Assembly (NCBI GenBank): GCA_012511175.1 | Contig: JAAZGO010000024.1 | Location: 36,238-100,237, forward strand | Length of the DNA stretch: 64,000 bases | From: Fastidiosipila sp. | GTDB lineage: Bacteria; Bacillota; Clostridia; Saccharofermentanales; DTU023 | Direction: 5' to 3' | Shown here: piece by piece, positions 17,413-26,683 of the stretch | Numbering within the stretch: position 1 is the stretch's first letter | Layout: every line of letters begins with the position of its first letter | Notes under the pieces: model-generated | What the model saw: only the letters and a program-made list of their open reading frames with translations | Told to the model about the DNA's origin: nothing | The model's database searches: none | Position numbers and translations under genes: made by a program

Positions 17413-18462
17413 ATGATTCCAAAAACAATGAAAGCAGTTGTGGTCATTGCGCCCGAAAAGGTTGAAGTCAAGGAAGTATCCACCCCGGTTCCGGTTGAAG
17501 GCGAAGTGCTTGTGCGCATCGATAATTGTCTGATTTGCACATGGGAACAACGTATCTTTTCCGGATCCGGGGCCGATTTACCGTTTATCCCGGGCCATGA
17601 GGTGTCAGGGGTAGTTGCCGCGGTTCCCAAAGAGACGATCGCGAATGTGACTCCCGGTCAAAAGTGTGTTGTTAAAACATATGACAGCTGTGGAAGTTGT
17701 GAGTTTTGTTTTCGTGGACTCAACAATCTTTGCAGCGGTCAATCAAAAAAACGCACCTTTGATGGGATTGCCGGTACGGGGGGGATGGCACGCTATATTG
17801 CCATTGCAGCTGACCGTATCTACCCTCTGCCCGTCGAATCAATAGACCTTGAGCTGGCCGCTTTTGCAGAACCTCTCGCCTGTTGTCTGCACAGCATCGA
17901 ACAGGCTGATGTTTCCTTCGGTGAAGACGTCGTCGTGGTAGGTGCCGGCGTGATGGGCCAATTGCTTGCCATTCTGGCCAGATTGAGGGGAGCGCGTGTT
18001 ATTGTGGTGGAGATAGACAAGGCCCGGCGTGAACTGGCAATGAAGATGGGTGCACACGAATCCATTGATCCCTCATCCACCGACTGGCAAGCGGAACTTT
18101 CGCGCTTAACCAGCGGACGGGGCCCCCATGTTGTACAGTTCACCATCAACAATCTGGCTATGGCCAGTCAATACATCAAAGCGCTCGCGCCAGCCGGCAG
18201 GCTCGTTTATTATGGCTCTTTTCGACCAAGTGAAGACGTACCATTCAATCCGAATGACATTCATTACACCGAGAAAGTCATCACCGGCTCCTACAGCCCC
18301 ACGGTAAGATCATTCTGGCAGGCCTCCCAAATGCTTGGACATGGCCTGGTCGACGTAAAGCCTTTCTTGACAGAGTGCTTCGACATGAACGAAGCACAGA
18401 GAGCATTTGAACGTGCAATGAGCACTGAAACGCTGCGGGTCCTCATACGGTTGTCGGACTGA
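17413..18462 (+). CDS. Zinc-binding alcohol dehydrogenase (MDR)
   Basis: Medium-chain dehydrogenase/reductase of the sorbitol/threonine dehydrogenase type, 349 residues. GHEVSG near residue 59 is the catalytic zinc region. CGSCEFCFRGLNNLC, with four Cys, is the structural zinc loop. VVVGAGVMGQLLAILARLRG starts the NAD fold. AGCAGG precedes the ATG. It converges on the DhnA-type aldolase gene and is separated from it by a bidirectional terminator. It may oxidise the polyol or sugar handled by the neighbouring kinase-transporter-aldolase operon, by inference from position only. Confidence 0.9.
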   Translation: MIPKTMKAVVVIAPEKVEVKEVSTPVPVEGEVLVRIDNCLICTWEQRIFSGSGADLPFIPGHEVSGVVAAVPKETIANVTPGQKCVVKTYDSCGSCEFCFRGLNNLCSGQSKKRTFDGIAGTGGMARYIAIAADRIYPLPVESIDLELAAFAEPLACCLHSIEQADVSFGEDVVVVGAGVMGQLLAILARLRGARVIVVEIDKARRELAMKMGAHESIDPSSTDWQAELSRLTSGRGPHVVQFTINNLAMASQYIKALAPAGRLVYYGSFRPSEDVPFNPNDIHYTEKVITGSYSPTVRSFWQASQMLGHGLVDVKPFLTECFDMNEAQRAFERAMSTETLRVLIRLSD

Positions 18463-18500
18463 GCCGGGAAGATCTTAACGGGAAATATTCTGTTCATTGA

Positions 18501-18522
18501 AAAGGGGCGTTTTCGCCCCTTT
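18501..18522. terminator. Bidirectional terminator
   Basis: AAAGGGGCG and CGCCCCTTT form a 9-bp stem around TTTT. A and T runs flank it on both strands, so it fits both converging genes. Confidence 0.85.
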
Positions 18523-18558
18523 CATACTTCTCTGACCTGATCAGTTGGCAACAAGCCG

Positions 18559-19335
18559 TCAAAGGCCGCGAACTGCCTCTTCCGCTTTCGCATTCCCGTG
18601 CACCAGCTCAACCAGGGCCCTGACAACTGCTTCAGGATCCTCGTGGTTCCACACATTTCTGCCGATAGCCACACCTGCGGCACCGACTGACAGAGCGTCC
18701 TCAATGCAGGCAAAAAGACTCGTCAGATCATTGGCAGCGGGTCCCCCCAGCACAACAACCGGCTGGTAGGCGGCATCAATCACTTGTCTGAACTGTTCCC
18801 TGTCTCCGGCGAAGGTGGTCTTGATGATATTGGCGCCATACTCACACCCCACTCTTGCTGCCAAACGTACATTTTCAGGTGTATGGGGGACAAGTTTGTC
18901 AAAACCTCCCGGTAACATTTCAGCCATAACCGGCACGCCCCAAACCCTGGCTTGGCGCACAGCCTCCGCAACATTCTTCATGCAATCCTGCTCACTGGGT
19001 GTGCCGGGGAAACCGTTAAGAACCACTGCATCAGCGCCGAGTCTGAGCGCATCTTCGACCGAATATAGAAGACGGGGATGCCCCGTTGCTTCCGAGGGCA
19101 AGGCTGAATACCCGCCGTCTATGCGTAAAATGACACCAATGTCGCCGAGAACATGGGCAAATCGGGAAGCAATCCCATAGGTAAGCAGAACAGCATCTGC
19201 GCCCCCTGCAACTATTTTCCTGAGTTTCTCCTCTGCATCATCAAGTGCAGGATTGACATTTAATCCAAGCCCGTGATCCATGGCAATAATAACTGTTTTG
19301 CCATTTGCGCGAAAAATCCTTCTCAAACGTTTCAT
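18559..19335 (-). CDS. DhnA/LsrF-type class I aldolase
   Basis: Aldolase of the DeoC/FbaB superfamily, 258 residues, resembling class I fructose-bisphosphate aldolase and LsrF. IIAMDHGLGLN opens the barrel and GADAVLLTYG follows. GANIIKTTFAGD holds the probable Schiff-base Lys (KTT). VVLGGPAANDL and VGAAGVAIGRNVW form the phosphate-binding end. AAGGAGGA precedes the ATG. It is the last gene of the minus-strand block that begins with an FGGY kinase. A kinase plus this aldolase type is also the logic of the Lsr autoinducer-2 pathway. The substrate is unknown. Confidence 0.88.
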   Translation of the reverse strand: MKRLRRIFRANGKTVIIAMDHGLGLNVNPALDDAEEKLRKIVAGGADAVLLTYGIASRFAHVLGDIGVILRIDGGYSALPSEATGHPRLLYSVEDALRLGADAVVLNGFPGTPSEQDCMKNVAEAVRQARVWGVPVMAEMLPGGFDKLVPHTPENVRLAARVGCEYGANIIKTTFAGDREQFRQVIDAAYQPVVVLGGPAANDLTSLFACIEDALSVGAAGVAIGRNVWNHEDPEAVVRALVELVHGNAKAEEAVRGL

Positions 19336-19614
19336 TGATCCTCCTTCGTGTCCTGATGTTCGCCGGAAGCGTGGAATACCAGCGGTCTGTTACCATTCGT
19401 CCCATGAATCCACGCGGGACAGCGAACCCGAATCATACCTTACCGGATTCTTCGGGTTTGTTCACCGTCTTTTTCTCTCCGATCATCCGGTGCATTTCCC
19501 TCCTGCCTCGTGCATTGTTTGCCTTTGCTTCAGCTTCTGTTTTGGAAATAATGCGGCTTAACCGAAAAACCTCTCGTTCGGCCGATCATCTTGCCCCGTG
19601 CAAAGCCATGGGCC

Positions 19615-20676
19615 TCACAGAAGGATACCATACTGCTTATCCCAGTGAATGAAGACCTCGTCTCCTTTTTGGTAAGGCTTGGATTGTCCGTACACCAGTG
19701 TCTTGAAAACAATAGAATCTGACACCCGGACTTGATAGTCCGTCATTTCGCCAAGGAAAATGACCTCTTCGACGGTTCCTTTCAGAACATTGTGACCGGA
19801 GGGAATCTGGTCATCATTGTCGGCAAGCTTCAGATACTCAGGCCTCAATCCGAGTGAGTAGTCCCCTGCCTCAAGCTCCGATTTTTGACCTTGAATCAAT
19901 ACGATATTCCCATCCTCCAGCGTGCAGCAACGTTTGACCGGATCATAACGGGCGACAAAGAAGTTTGATTTTCCAATAAAATCCGCAACAAAACGATTGA
20001 CCGGATGATGATAAATTCCACGAGGCGTGTCAACCTGTTCGATGATGCCGGCATTCATGACCGCGATCCGATCTGCCATGGTCAGCGCTTCCTCCTGGTC
20101 GTGGGTGACAAAGATGGACGTTATGCCTACACGCTTCTGAATGCTGCGGATCTGAGAGCGGGTTTCCACGCGCAATTTCGCATCCAAATTACTCAGTGGT
20201 TCGTCAAGCAGCAGGACCTTCGGCTCCATAACCAGGGCTCTTCCAAGGGCAACGCGTTGCTGCTGACCACCGGATAACTGCCGGATCGCCCGATTTTCGA
20301 GTCCTTCCAAATCGACAATTTGGAGCATATCCCGTACGCGGCTGCGAATCTCTTCCGAGGGCAACTTTCGAATTCGAAGGCCGAAGGCTATGTTCTCAAA
20401 CACGTTCAAATGAGGAAAGAGCGCATAACTCTGGAACACGAGAGAGGTGGGTCTTCTCTCAGGTGGCTGGCGTGTGACATCGCGTCCATCCATGATAATC
20501 TTTCCCGCGTCCGGTACAAGAAAACCGGAAAGCAGCCGGAGAAGAGTCGTCTTTCCGCAACCCGAGGGTCCTAAAAGGCAAAGCATTTCGCCGTCTTCAA
20601 TCTGCAAACTTACGTGATCGACGGCGCGTACCGTTGCAAATGACTTGCACAGATCTGAAATTTCTACCATTGACAT
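19615..20676 (-). CDS. potA: Pot-type ABC importer ATPase
   Basis: ATPase of the spermidine/putrescine/iron ABC importer class, 353 residues. Walker A is GPSGCGKTT, signature [15 protein letters not shown], Walker B VLLLDEPLSNLD, and the switch His lies in FVTHDQEEA. The C-terminal ~110 residues form the regulatory TOBE-type domain (SLGLRPEYLKL). It lies 16 bases after the fused permease gene. The name potA reflects family, not proven polyamine transport, because the operon also carries sugar-type enzymes. Confidence 0.9.
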   Translation of the reverse strand: MSMVEISDLCKSFATVRAVDHVSLQIEDGEMLCLLGPSGCGKTTLLRLLSGFLVPDAGKIIMDGRDVTRQPPERRPTSLVFQSYALFPHLNVFENIAFGLRIRKLPSEEIRSRVRDMLQIVDLEGLENRAIRQLSGGQQQRVALGRALVMEPKVLLLDEPLSNLDAKLRVETRSQIRSIQKRVGITSIFVTHDQEEALTMADRIAVMNAGIIEQVDTPRGIYHHPVNRFVADFIGKSNFFVARYDPVKRCCTLEDGNIVLIQGQKSELEAGDYSLGLRPEYLKLADNDDQIPSGHNVLKGTVEEVIFLGEMTDYQVRVSDSIVFKTLVYGQSKPYQKGDEVFIHWDKQYGILL

Positions 20677-20692
20677 TGCGATTATCCCTCAA

Positions 20693-22543
20693 TCAGATTT
20701 GAAACTTGTTGATACCCACCGTCCGGTCGATGATGAAAAGAACCACCATGGACAGCGTGACCAGCAGACAGGAAATTGCCGTTACCGTCTGATCAAGCCC
20801 ATATTCCAACTGGGCAAAAATCCGCACAGGTAAGGTAATGTTGCCCCCTCTGACGATAAAGCGGCTGATCGTCGTCTCGTCCATAGAAACAATGAAGGCA
20901 AAGAGGCCCGCGACAACGATGCCCGGCTTTATGATCGGAAAAGTGATTTTCCGAAATGTGTAGAACTGGCTGGCACCAAGGTCGCGAGCCGCTTCTTCCA
21001 GCGATAGGTCAAAACCGACCAATGATGAAAGAACCATACGGATCACATATGCGGTTGCTAACATGATGTGGGCCAAAAGAAGCGATTTATTGTCACCAAC
21101 CCAGCCGAGTATGATGCTGAATCGAAGCAAGGCAATCCCGACAATTACGGCTGGCAGCGTAAGAGGTGAGAGGAAAAAGGTTTTCAGCAAATCAACACTT
21201 CTGAACTTGAAACGTGTCAGGCCAAGCGCGGCCAATATCCCAATGATCAAGGACACCGCTGTGCAAAACACAGCGACCTTGATGCTCAGCCAAAATGACA
21301 GGGCATACTCCGTTTTGAGAAAAACACTTTTAATCCATTGAAAAGAATAGCTTGACGGCGGGAAGGTAATAAACATCTTGTCGCCGGAAAATGCTGATAT
21401 CACCACGATAATGAGTGGCAAAACAATAAAGAACAAGACAAAAACGACAAAACCGATACCTGCCGCACGACTTAAGACAGCCAAGACCCGCTGCCGCTTG
21501 AGCATGAATGCGGAGGCAAGTCGCGTCCGATCCCGCTTGAAGCGCCGTGCCACGCCGGCATACAGGTCATAGAAAGCATCTTTGATCCGGCGGATCATCC
21601 TGTACCAGACTGAATTGAAATCCGCCTCACGGAATGAACCCGAACGATCGCTCATTCTTTCAATTCGCGAAGTCATACGGTTATAGACAGTGATCAGTAT
21701 CAAGCTGAATAACAACAGCACCATCGCAGCAACCGCTGCAAAGGGAAAGTCAAGAATGGTCATTGACTGCTGGTAAATCAGCATGGTAATCGTCATGACC
21801 TTGCCACCACCCATCAACCGCGGCGTGACAAATGACGAAAAACTCAAAAGGAAAACAAACAGACTGCCCGCCACGATGCCGGGCATACTCAGGGGAAATA
21901 TCACTTTGAAAAAGGAAGTAAGGCGGGAACAACCGAGATCACGCGCAGCTTCCTCAAGGTCGTAATCAACATTATCGAGGACGCTTTTAACCGACAAAAC
22001 CAAATAAGGCATAAATACTTGAGTTAAGCCGAGTACAATACCAAGCTCAGTGCCCACGAACTTTACCCGGCCCAAGCCAAGCGACGCGATAAAATTGTTA
22101 ACCGGACCGCTGCTTGCGAAAATAATCATAAGACCAAGCGTTCTTGCTGTAACGTTCGTGATCAAAGGGGTCAAAATCAAGGCAAGCAAGAGGTTCTTGA
22201 CTCGATTGCTCCTGGTGCGTGACATAACCATGGCCACAGGGTAGCCAAGAACCAAAGAAAGAACCGACGTGTAGATAGCGATCCGAAATGTTCGCAACAA
22301 CACTTTCAAGTAGTATGGTTCAAACATTTTGGCAAAATTGTCGAAGGTCAGAACTGTCGTATCGATCAAGCCGGTTCCGGGTACACCTTTGTAAAGACTG
22401 ATCGTAAATAAGAGGACTAGTGGCAGGAAAAATCCGACAGCGATAAGGAGCATCGCCGGTGATAAAAAGAATGCTTTTCCAACGAGTTGCTTTTTGTCAA
22501 TTTTCAGTCGACCGCTACCGGATGGCAAAAGCTTGCGGTTCAT
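20693..22543 (-). CDS. Fused PotB-PotC-type ABC permease
   Basis: A single 616-residue permease carrying both halves of a Pot-type heterodimer. Two EAA loops are clear: EEAARDLGCSRLTSFFKVIF in the N-half and EEAARDLGASQFYTFRKITF in the C-half. Each half has about six hydrophobic helices, joined by a charged linker rich in Arg/Lys (around residues 300-360). The start is placed at ATG 22543 with GGGGG upstream; an in-frame extension to 22591 would enter an intercistronic hairpin. Fused permeases are common in Fbp/iron-type importers and rarer in Pot systems. Confidence 0.88.
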   Translation of the reverse strand: MNRKLLPSGSGRLKIDKKQLVGKAFFLSPAMLLIAVGFFLPLVLLFTISLYKGVPGTGLIDTTVLTFDNFAKMFEPYYLKVLLRTFRIAIYTSVLSLVLGYPVAMVMSRTRSNRVKNLLLALILTPLITNVTARTLGLMIIFASSGPVNNFIASLGLGRVKFVGTELGIVLGLTQVFMPYLVLSVKSVLDNVDYDLEEAARDLGCSRLTSFFKVIFPLSMPGIVAGSLFVFLLSFSSFVTPRLMGGGKVMTITMLIYQQSMTILDFPFAAVAAMVLLLFSLILITVYNRMTSRIERMSDRSGSFREADFNSVWYRMIRRIKDAFYDLYAGVARRFKRDRTRLASAFMLKRQRVLAVLSRAAGIGFVVFVLFFIVLPLIIVVISAFSGDKMFITFPPSSYSFQWIKSVFLKTEYALSFWLSIKVAVFCTAVSLIIGILAALGLTRFKFRSVDLLKTFFLSPLTLPAVIVGIALLRFSIILGWVGDNKSLLLAHIMLATAYVIRMVLSSLVGFDLSLEEAARDLGASQFYTFRKITFPIIKPGIVVAGLFAFIVSMDETTISRFIVRGGNITLPVRIFAQLEYGLDQTVTAISCLLVTLSMVVLFIIDRTVGINKFQI

Positions 22544-22575
22544 ACACAAATACCCCCACAAACAACATTCGGGTT

Positions 22576-22604
22576 GCGGGAGAGTTTTCACTCTCCCGCT
22601 TTTT
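22576..22604. other. Hairpin between binding-protein and permease genes
   Basis: Perfect 10-bp stem GCGGGAGAGT with ACTCTCCCGC around TTTC. On the operon (minus) strand it is followed by AACCC and not by T, so it should not terminate. On the plus strand TTTTT follows. It probably protects the binding-protein mRNA end, giving more binding protein than permease. Confidence 0.6.
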
Positions 22605-22618
22605 CCGTCGGATTGACT

Positions 22619-23728
22619 TTAGTCAACAATTTGCGTGTTCCAAAGTTCCGCCCACTCTGACTGCTTTTCAGAAATCAACTCATTGTCGGGTACGATCAGT
22701 TTTTTGACCTGGTCAAGTCCATAAAGCACTTTGCCCGCCAATTCGTCATCGAGAACAACTGTTGAGCTGGTTGGTCCGTAAAACAGACGTTCGGCATAAG
22801 CTTCCTGAACTTCCTGGCCGAGGTGAATGTTAATCCAAATCTCCGCCAGGTCAGTGTTTTTTGCATTCTTGGGGATGGTCGCACAGTTCATGGACAAGAT
22901 CCCGCCTTCCTCCGGTACGACAAAATCAACGCTGCCTCCAGCCTCTTTGTAAGTGACGACATAACCGTCAATTTGCGGACATAAGACCACATCACCTGTT
23001 TCAAAGGCAAGGTTCAGTTCATCAATTCCAGACGCAAACATCGGAATTGGTTTCAATTCAGCGATCGCATCAATACCCGGCTGAATGTTGTTTTCATCGC
23101 CGCCATGCAAGCGCGCCGCCATGATCAAGAAAGCTGTCCCCTGAGTGCCAGGGAAAACGAATGGTGCCACACGGCCCCTGTATGCCTCGTCCCAGCAGAC
23201 CATCCAGCTCGACGGAGCTTTCTGGAATTCTTTCGTGCTGTACATCAAGCCGACCGACATAAATGATACACCGTAGCCTCCGGATTTTTGTGCAGGTTCA
23301 TACAGATTATTGAACTCAGGAACTCCGTCCGGATTAGGAGGCTGGATAACTTCCGCCTTATCTGCAGCTTCAGCCTGAGCCATACTGAGGTAGACCACAT
23401 CCATGGAAGGATTGTCCAGCTCCGCATACAGCAATGCATTTCGATCTGAGGACCCGCCAAGTATCAACTCAACTGTCGCACCGGTCTCCTCCTCAAATCG
23501 GGGAATGATCAGTTCACGCGCAATATCTTCCTGTGTACTTCCCCAGATTCCAACAACAAGTGTACGGCCTTCGCCGATTTTACCTGCCGGTTCCGTTTTC
23601 GCGGTGGTTTCAACTCCGTTCGCCGGAGTGGTCTTGGGTGTTGTCTCTTCAGGTGTGCCTGGCGCGCAAGCTGTGGCCACCAGAAGCAGCACGAGCAGCG
23701 ACGCGACGATTACAATCAATTTCTTCAT
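22619..23728 (-). CDS. Pot-type substrate-binding lipoprotein
   Basis: Extracellular binding protein of the PotD/SBP_bac family, 369 residues. A signal peptide ends in LLVATAC with lipid Cys 21, then a Thr-rich linker. Typical parts are RTLVVGIWGSTQEDIARELI at the domain start, the DVVYLSMAQAEAA strand and GEDENNIQPGIDAI-like helices. The hydrophilic C-terminus ends LWNTQIVD. ATG 23728 is preceded by GGAGGAAC at 6-8 bases; the frame extends 8 codons further but without a better site. The ligand is unknown. Confidence 0.88.
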   Translation of the reverse strand: MKKLIVIVASLLVLLLVATACAPGTPEETTPKTTPANGVETTAKTEPAGKIGEGRTLVVGIWGSTQEDIARELIIPRFEEETGATVELILGGSSDRNALLYAELDNPSMDVVYLSMAQAEAADKAEVIQPPNPDGVPEFNNLYEPAQKSGGYGVSFMSVGLMYSTKEFQKAPSSWMVCWDEAYRGRVAPFVFPGTQGTAFLIMAARLHGGDENNIQPGIDAIAELKPIPMFASGIDELNLAFETGDVVLCPQIDGYVVTYKEAGGSVDFVVPEEGGILSMNCATIPKNAKNTDLAEIWINIHLGQEVQEAYAERLFYGPTSSTVVLDDELAGKVLYGLDQVKKLIVPDNELISEKQSEWAELWNTQIVD

Positions 23729-23779
23729 CACAAGTTCCTCCTTTTGTTGCACCTTTCTATTTTATGCGCTCACATCTTC

Positions 23780-25384
23780 TTAGCTGTGTGCGCAGACGTA
23801 CATTTCCTCAAAAGTTTCGCGGAGCTTCCCATAAAGAGCTTTGTAGGAAGAAAACAACAAGTCATACTCCGGTTTTACTTTCAGCTCGGGTTCAAAGACA
23901 GTCTGTGGTTGAATGAAGGTATCAAAATCAGATTTTTTGTATATTCCGCTTCCGATCGCTGCAATCAGGGCTGCGCCAAATGCGGAGGCATCCAGTTCAA
24001 TCATGCGCTCGTAACGGATTCCGCTGATATTTGCCTTGATCTGGAGCCATTTGTCATTTCGATTGGCTCCCCCGACGGCACGGACACAACGGATTCCCTG
24101 CCCCATACTCTCGAGGGTTTGCCTGATTGCAAAGCCCACTCCCTGATACATGGCCTGCAGCATGGTGTCAGCCCTGGTTTGCAAGTCAATACCCACAAAC
24201 ACCCCCCGGGCTTTTTCATCCCAAATAGGGCTTCGCTCGCCGGCGAGGTAGGGCAGAAATATCAAACAGGCAGGTCGGTCGGCCTGAATGGATTCTGTCA
24301 AAGTGAACAGGTCTGAATCAGCGAAACACTCCTGGAACCATTTGTAACAAGCGCCTCCCGATGAAATCGCTTCGATACGGATGGACGAGTCAGGCAATAC
24401 GTGAAGGCTGCTGCTCATATCAACGGGTACAGGTCTCGATATGCAGGTTGAGGTACCTGACCCCTCGACAACGACGCCTTCGCGAAAACCCCCTGCACCC
24501 ACGCTTTCACAAAAAGCGTCAATCCCTCCCGGGTAGACAGGGATATTGTCAGGGAGGCCGCAGGTACGGGAAAACTCCGTATGGGTCGTTCCAATGGCTT
24601 GCCACGGTTTAAAAACCTCCGGCATCACATCAAGTGGAACGCCTGTCGCGCCTCCATCCCAATTGTTATGGACGCGATTGTAGTAATGAATGGTGGAAGC
24701 CGTCGACAGATCAATCGATCGTTTGCCGCAAAGCAAAAACGCGACATAGGATTTGGGGTCAAGAGCTGAGATCCCGGGAACGAATAAACCGGGATGATTG
24801 CGCCAGAACCAAAGCAATTTCGCTTCCATGCTTGTCCCGTCTTTCGCAAAGCCCGGCCAGGAGTCCCGCAACTCACTTGCTTCCTTAAGTGCCCTTCTGT
24901 CCTGCCACGTCACGATGGGAGTCAGGGGTTGACCGCTTTTGTCAACAAAGAGAAGACTGGGCCCGTGCCCGCACATCCCGATACCCGCGATCGTGGCTGG
25001 ATCAAGGCCACTCTCCTCAAACAACTGATCCAGGGCGCGGTGAACCGTTATGGCAACCATTTGCGGGTCATGTTCAAAGGGCGAGGTTTTGGGGTAGTAC
25101 TCACGCGCCTTGTAACGCCGATCCCCCGCAAAAGCAAGCACCTTGACGCTGCTGGTCCCGATGTCGATACCCAGAAAACGATCCTCGAAGCTTGCCCGGC
25201 TGTCCGTTCGTTTGCTTCGGCTTCTGATAATGGCCAAATTTTCAATCCGCTTATAAGCAGACAAGGCGTGATCCATATACCCTTTCAGATATTCCTTGTC
25301 ATGCGCTGACAGCATTTTGATCTTTTCTTCTATTGGTGCGTTTTTAATTTCCTGGACTGAAGGCATGTGGAACCCGAACCTCAT
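23780..25384 (-). CDS. FGGY family carbohydrate kinase
   Basis: Sugar kinase of the xylulokinase/LsrK/glycerol kinase family, 534 residues. The ATP loop FLGIDIGTSSVKVLAF starts at about residue 70, GIGMCGHGPSLLFVD and ITWQD-like VTWQDRRA follow, and GAGGFREGVVVEGSGTSTCIS and AVGGANRNDKWLQI occur near the end. The first ~70 residues are an extension outside the kinase fold, rich in charge, with YLKGYMDHAL helices. The start may be 25384 or 25363; neither has a strong ribosome site. First gene of the operon, preceded by an operator-overlapped promoter. Confidence 0.85.
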   Translation of the reverse strand: MRFGFHMPSVQEIKNAPIEEKIKMLSAHDKEYLKGYMDHALSAYKRIENLAIIRSRSKRTDSRASFEDRFLGIDIGTSSVKVLAFAGDRRYKAREYYPKTSPFEHDPQMVAITVHRALDQLFEESGLDPATIAGIGMCGHGPSLLFVDKSGQPLTPIVTWQDRRALKEASELRDSWPGFAKDGTSMEAKLLWFWRNHPGLFVPGISALDPKSYVAFLLCGKRSIDLSTASTIHYYNRVHNNWDGGATGVPLDVMPEVFKPWQAIGTTHTEFSRTCGLPDNIPVYPGGIDAFCESVGAGGFREGVVVEGSGTSTCISRPVPVDMSSSLHVLPDSSIRIEAISSGGACYKWFQECFADSDLFTLTESIQADRPACLIFLPYLAGERSPIWDEKARGVFVGIDLQTRADTMLQAMYQGVGFAIRQTLESMGQGIRCVRAVGGANRNDKWLQIKANISGIRYERMIELDASAFGAALIAAIGSGIYKKSDFDTFIQPQTVFEPELKVKPEYDLLFSSYKALYGKLRETFEEMYVCAHS

Positions 25385-25412
25385 ATAATCAGTTAGAGAA
25401 GGTGCTGCAATG

Positions 25413-25438
25413 AGCAGTACTGCTGTATGATCATACAG
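25413..25438. promoter_or_regulatory. Two adjacent perfect palindromes, operator candidate
   Basis: AGCAGTACTGCT (25413-25424) abuts CTGTATGATCATACAG (25423-25438), a 16-bp perfect palindrome. The second covers the -10 of the kinase operon promoter. A repressor dimer, probably the product of the divergent HTH gene, is the natural ligand. Confidence 0.75.
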
Positions 25439-25458
25439 GGTTCAGTGAAAATAGTCAA
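25430..25458 (-). promoter_or_regulatory. Promoter of kinase-transporter-aldolase operon
   Basis: On the minus strand TTGACT (25453-25458), 17 bases, TATGAT (25430-25435). The -10 sits inside the 16-bp palindrome, so repression by occlusion is expected. Confidence 0.75.
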
Positions 25459-25530
25459 GCAATATGTATCTAGTGAAATATTTTGAACTGAGTGAAAAAG
25501 TATGGTATGTTGAAATTGGAGGTGGTCGGT

Positions 25531-25863
25531 ATGTTACATGACAGACTTGGGACACTCATCAACATCCTGGGAATCAAAAAAGGGGATTTCGCTGAGCGGA
25601 TTGGTTTCTCTCAGTCCTACATCTCCATGATTCTCCGGCAAAAGAAGAAAAACCCCAGCCAACGCTTTTACGACTCCATCGCCTTTGCCTTTCAGGTCAA
25701 TCTTGACTGGCTGCAATACGGTGTCGGCAATATGTTCTTGTTACCCGAGGCACATATGACTCCGACGGATCAGGATTTGCTGCAAAAATTCAAATCACTC
25801 CCACGATCAGAACAAAGGACTATCCTGGAAAAAATCGACGCTATGCTGATTCATAATTTTTGA
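25531..25863 (+). CDS. XRE-family HTH regulator
   Basis: Small DNA-binding protein, 110 residues from ATG 25531, which follows GGAGG. Earlier in-frame starts lack a ribosome site. The helix-turn-helix is in KKGDFAERIGFSQSYISMIL, then NPSQRFYDSIAFAFQVNLDWLQYGVG, an XRE arrangement. The C-terminal half ends LPRSEQRTILEKIDAML, a common tail of such repressors. It is divergent from the sugar-kinase operon whose promoter has the palindromes, so it is the prime candidate regulator. Confidence 0.85.
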   Translation: MLHDRLGTLINILGIKKGDFAERIGFSQSYISMILRQKKKNPSQRFYDSIAFAFQVNLDWLQYGVGNMFLLPEAHMTPTDQDLLQKFKSLPRSEQRTILEKIDAMLIHNF

Positions 25864-25960
25864 CTGGCGAGAAATACGATGAATTTTCCTATGAGTCAAT
25901 TACTGAAAGAATCACAAACCAGGAGGCCTGGTGCACATGCAACATCAGTGGCCAACAACA

Positions 25961-26683
25961 TCAACTTCCAACTGCCTGGCCGCCCAGATAGGCTTTCTTG
26001 ACTGCTTCGTTGTCGATCAAATCATGTGTGCTGCCTTCCATCGTGATTCTGCCTGTTTCCAATACGTAGCCCCTCGAGGCCAGCGTCAACGCGATCTTGG
26101 CGTTTTGCTCAACCAGCAATACGGTCACCCCTTCCGAGTTAATTTCACGGATCAAGCGGAAGACCTCACTGACTAAAAGCGGTGACAAGCCCATGGACGG
26201 TTCATCGAGGAGGAGCATTTTTGGTTTGCTCATAAGGGCACGGCCAATGGCCAGCATCTGCTGCTCACCACCAGACAGTGTTCCTGCAGTCTGGTTCCGC
26301 CTCTCTTTCAGGCGCGGCAAAAGTGTGAGCACACGTTCGTAATCCATTTTCCAGTTATCTTTTCTGGAATAGGCCCCCATTTCAAGATTTTCGGAAACGG
26401 ACATGCGGGCGAAGACACGTCGCCCCTCAGGTACTTGGGCAAGGCCCAGATTTGGGATTTTTTCTGCCCTGGTCTGCGTGATATCTCTTCCGCAAAAAAC
26501 AATTGAACCTGACCGCGGTCGTATCAGACCCGAAATGGTGTGGAGGATGGTTGTTTTTCCGGCACCGTTGGCGCCGATTAAGCTGACAATCTCACCCTCT
26601 TCAACTTTGAAGGAAACATTTTTCACAGCCTGAATGGCGTCGTAGTAGATAGAAAGCTCACGGACTTCAAGCATAATCGCCAT
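25961..26683 (-). CDS. livF: Branched-chain amino acid importer ATPase LivF
   Basis: ATPase of the Liv/HAAT importer, 240 residues. Walker A GANGAGKTT, signature LSGGEQQMLAIGRAL, Walker B MLLLDEPSMGLSP, and switch VEQN as usual in LivF. The start overlaps the end of livG by 17 bases. It is the final gene of the livKHMGF operon. LivF and LivG pair as heterodimer on LivH/LivM. Confidence 0.93.
   Translation of the reverse strand: MAIMLEVRELSIYYDAIQAVKNVSFKVEEGEIVSLIGANGAGKTTILHTISGLIRPRSGSIVFCGRDITQTRAEKIPNLGLAQVPEGRRVFARMSVSENLEMGAYSRKDNWKMDYERVLTLLPRLKERRNQTAGTLSGGEQQMLAIGRALMSKPKMLLLDEPSMGLSPLLVSEVFRLIREINSEGVTVLLVEQNAKIALTLASRGYVLETGRITMEGSTHDLIDNEAVKKAYLGGQAVGS

Noticed and set aside
22576..22604. 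Terminator inside the Pot-type operon
   Set aside because: On the operon strand no T-run follows the stem; the T-run is on the opposite strand.
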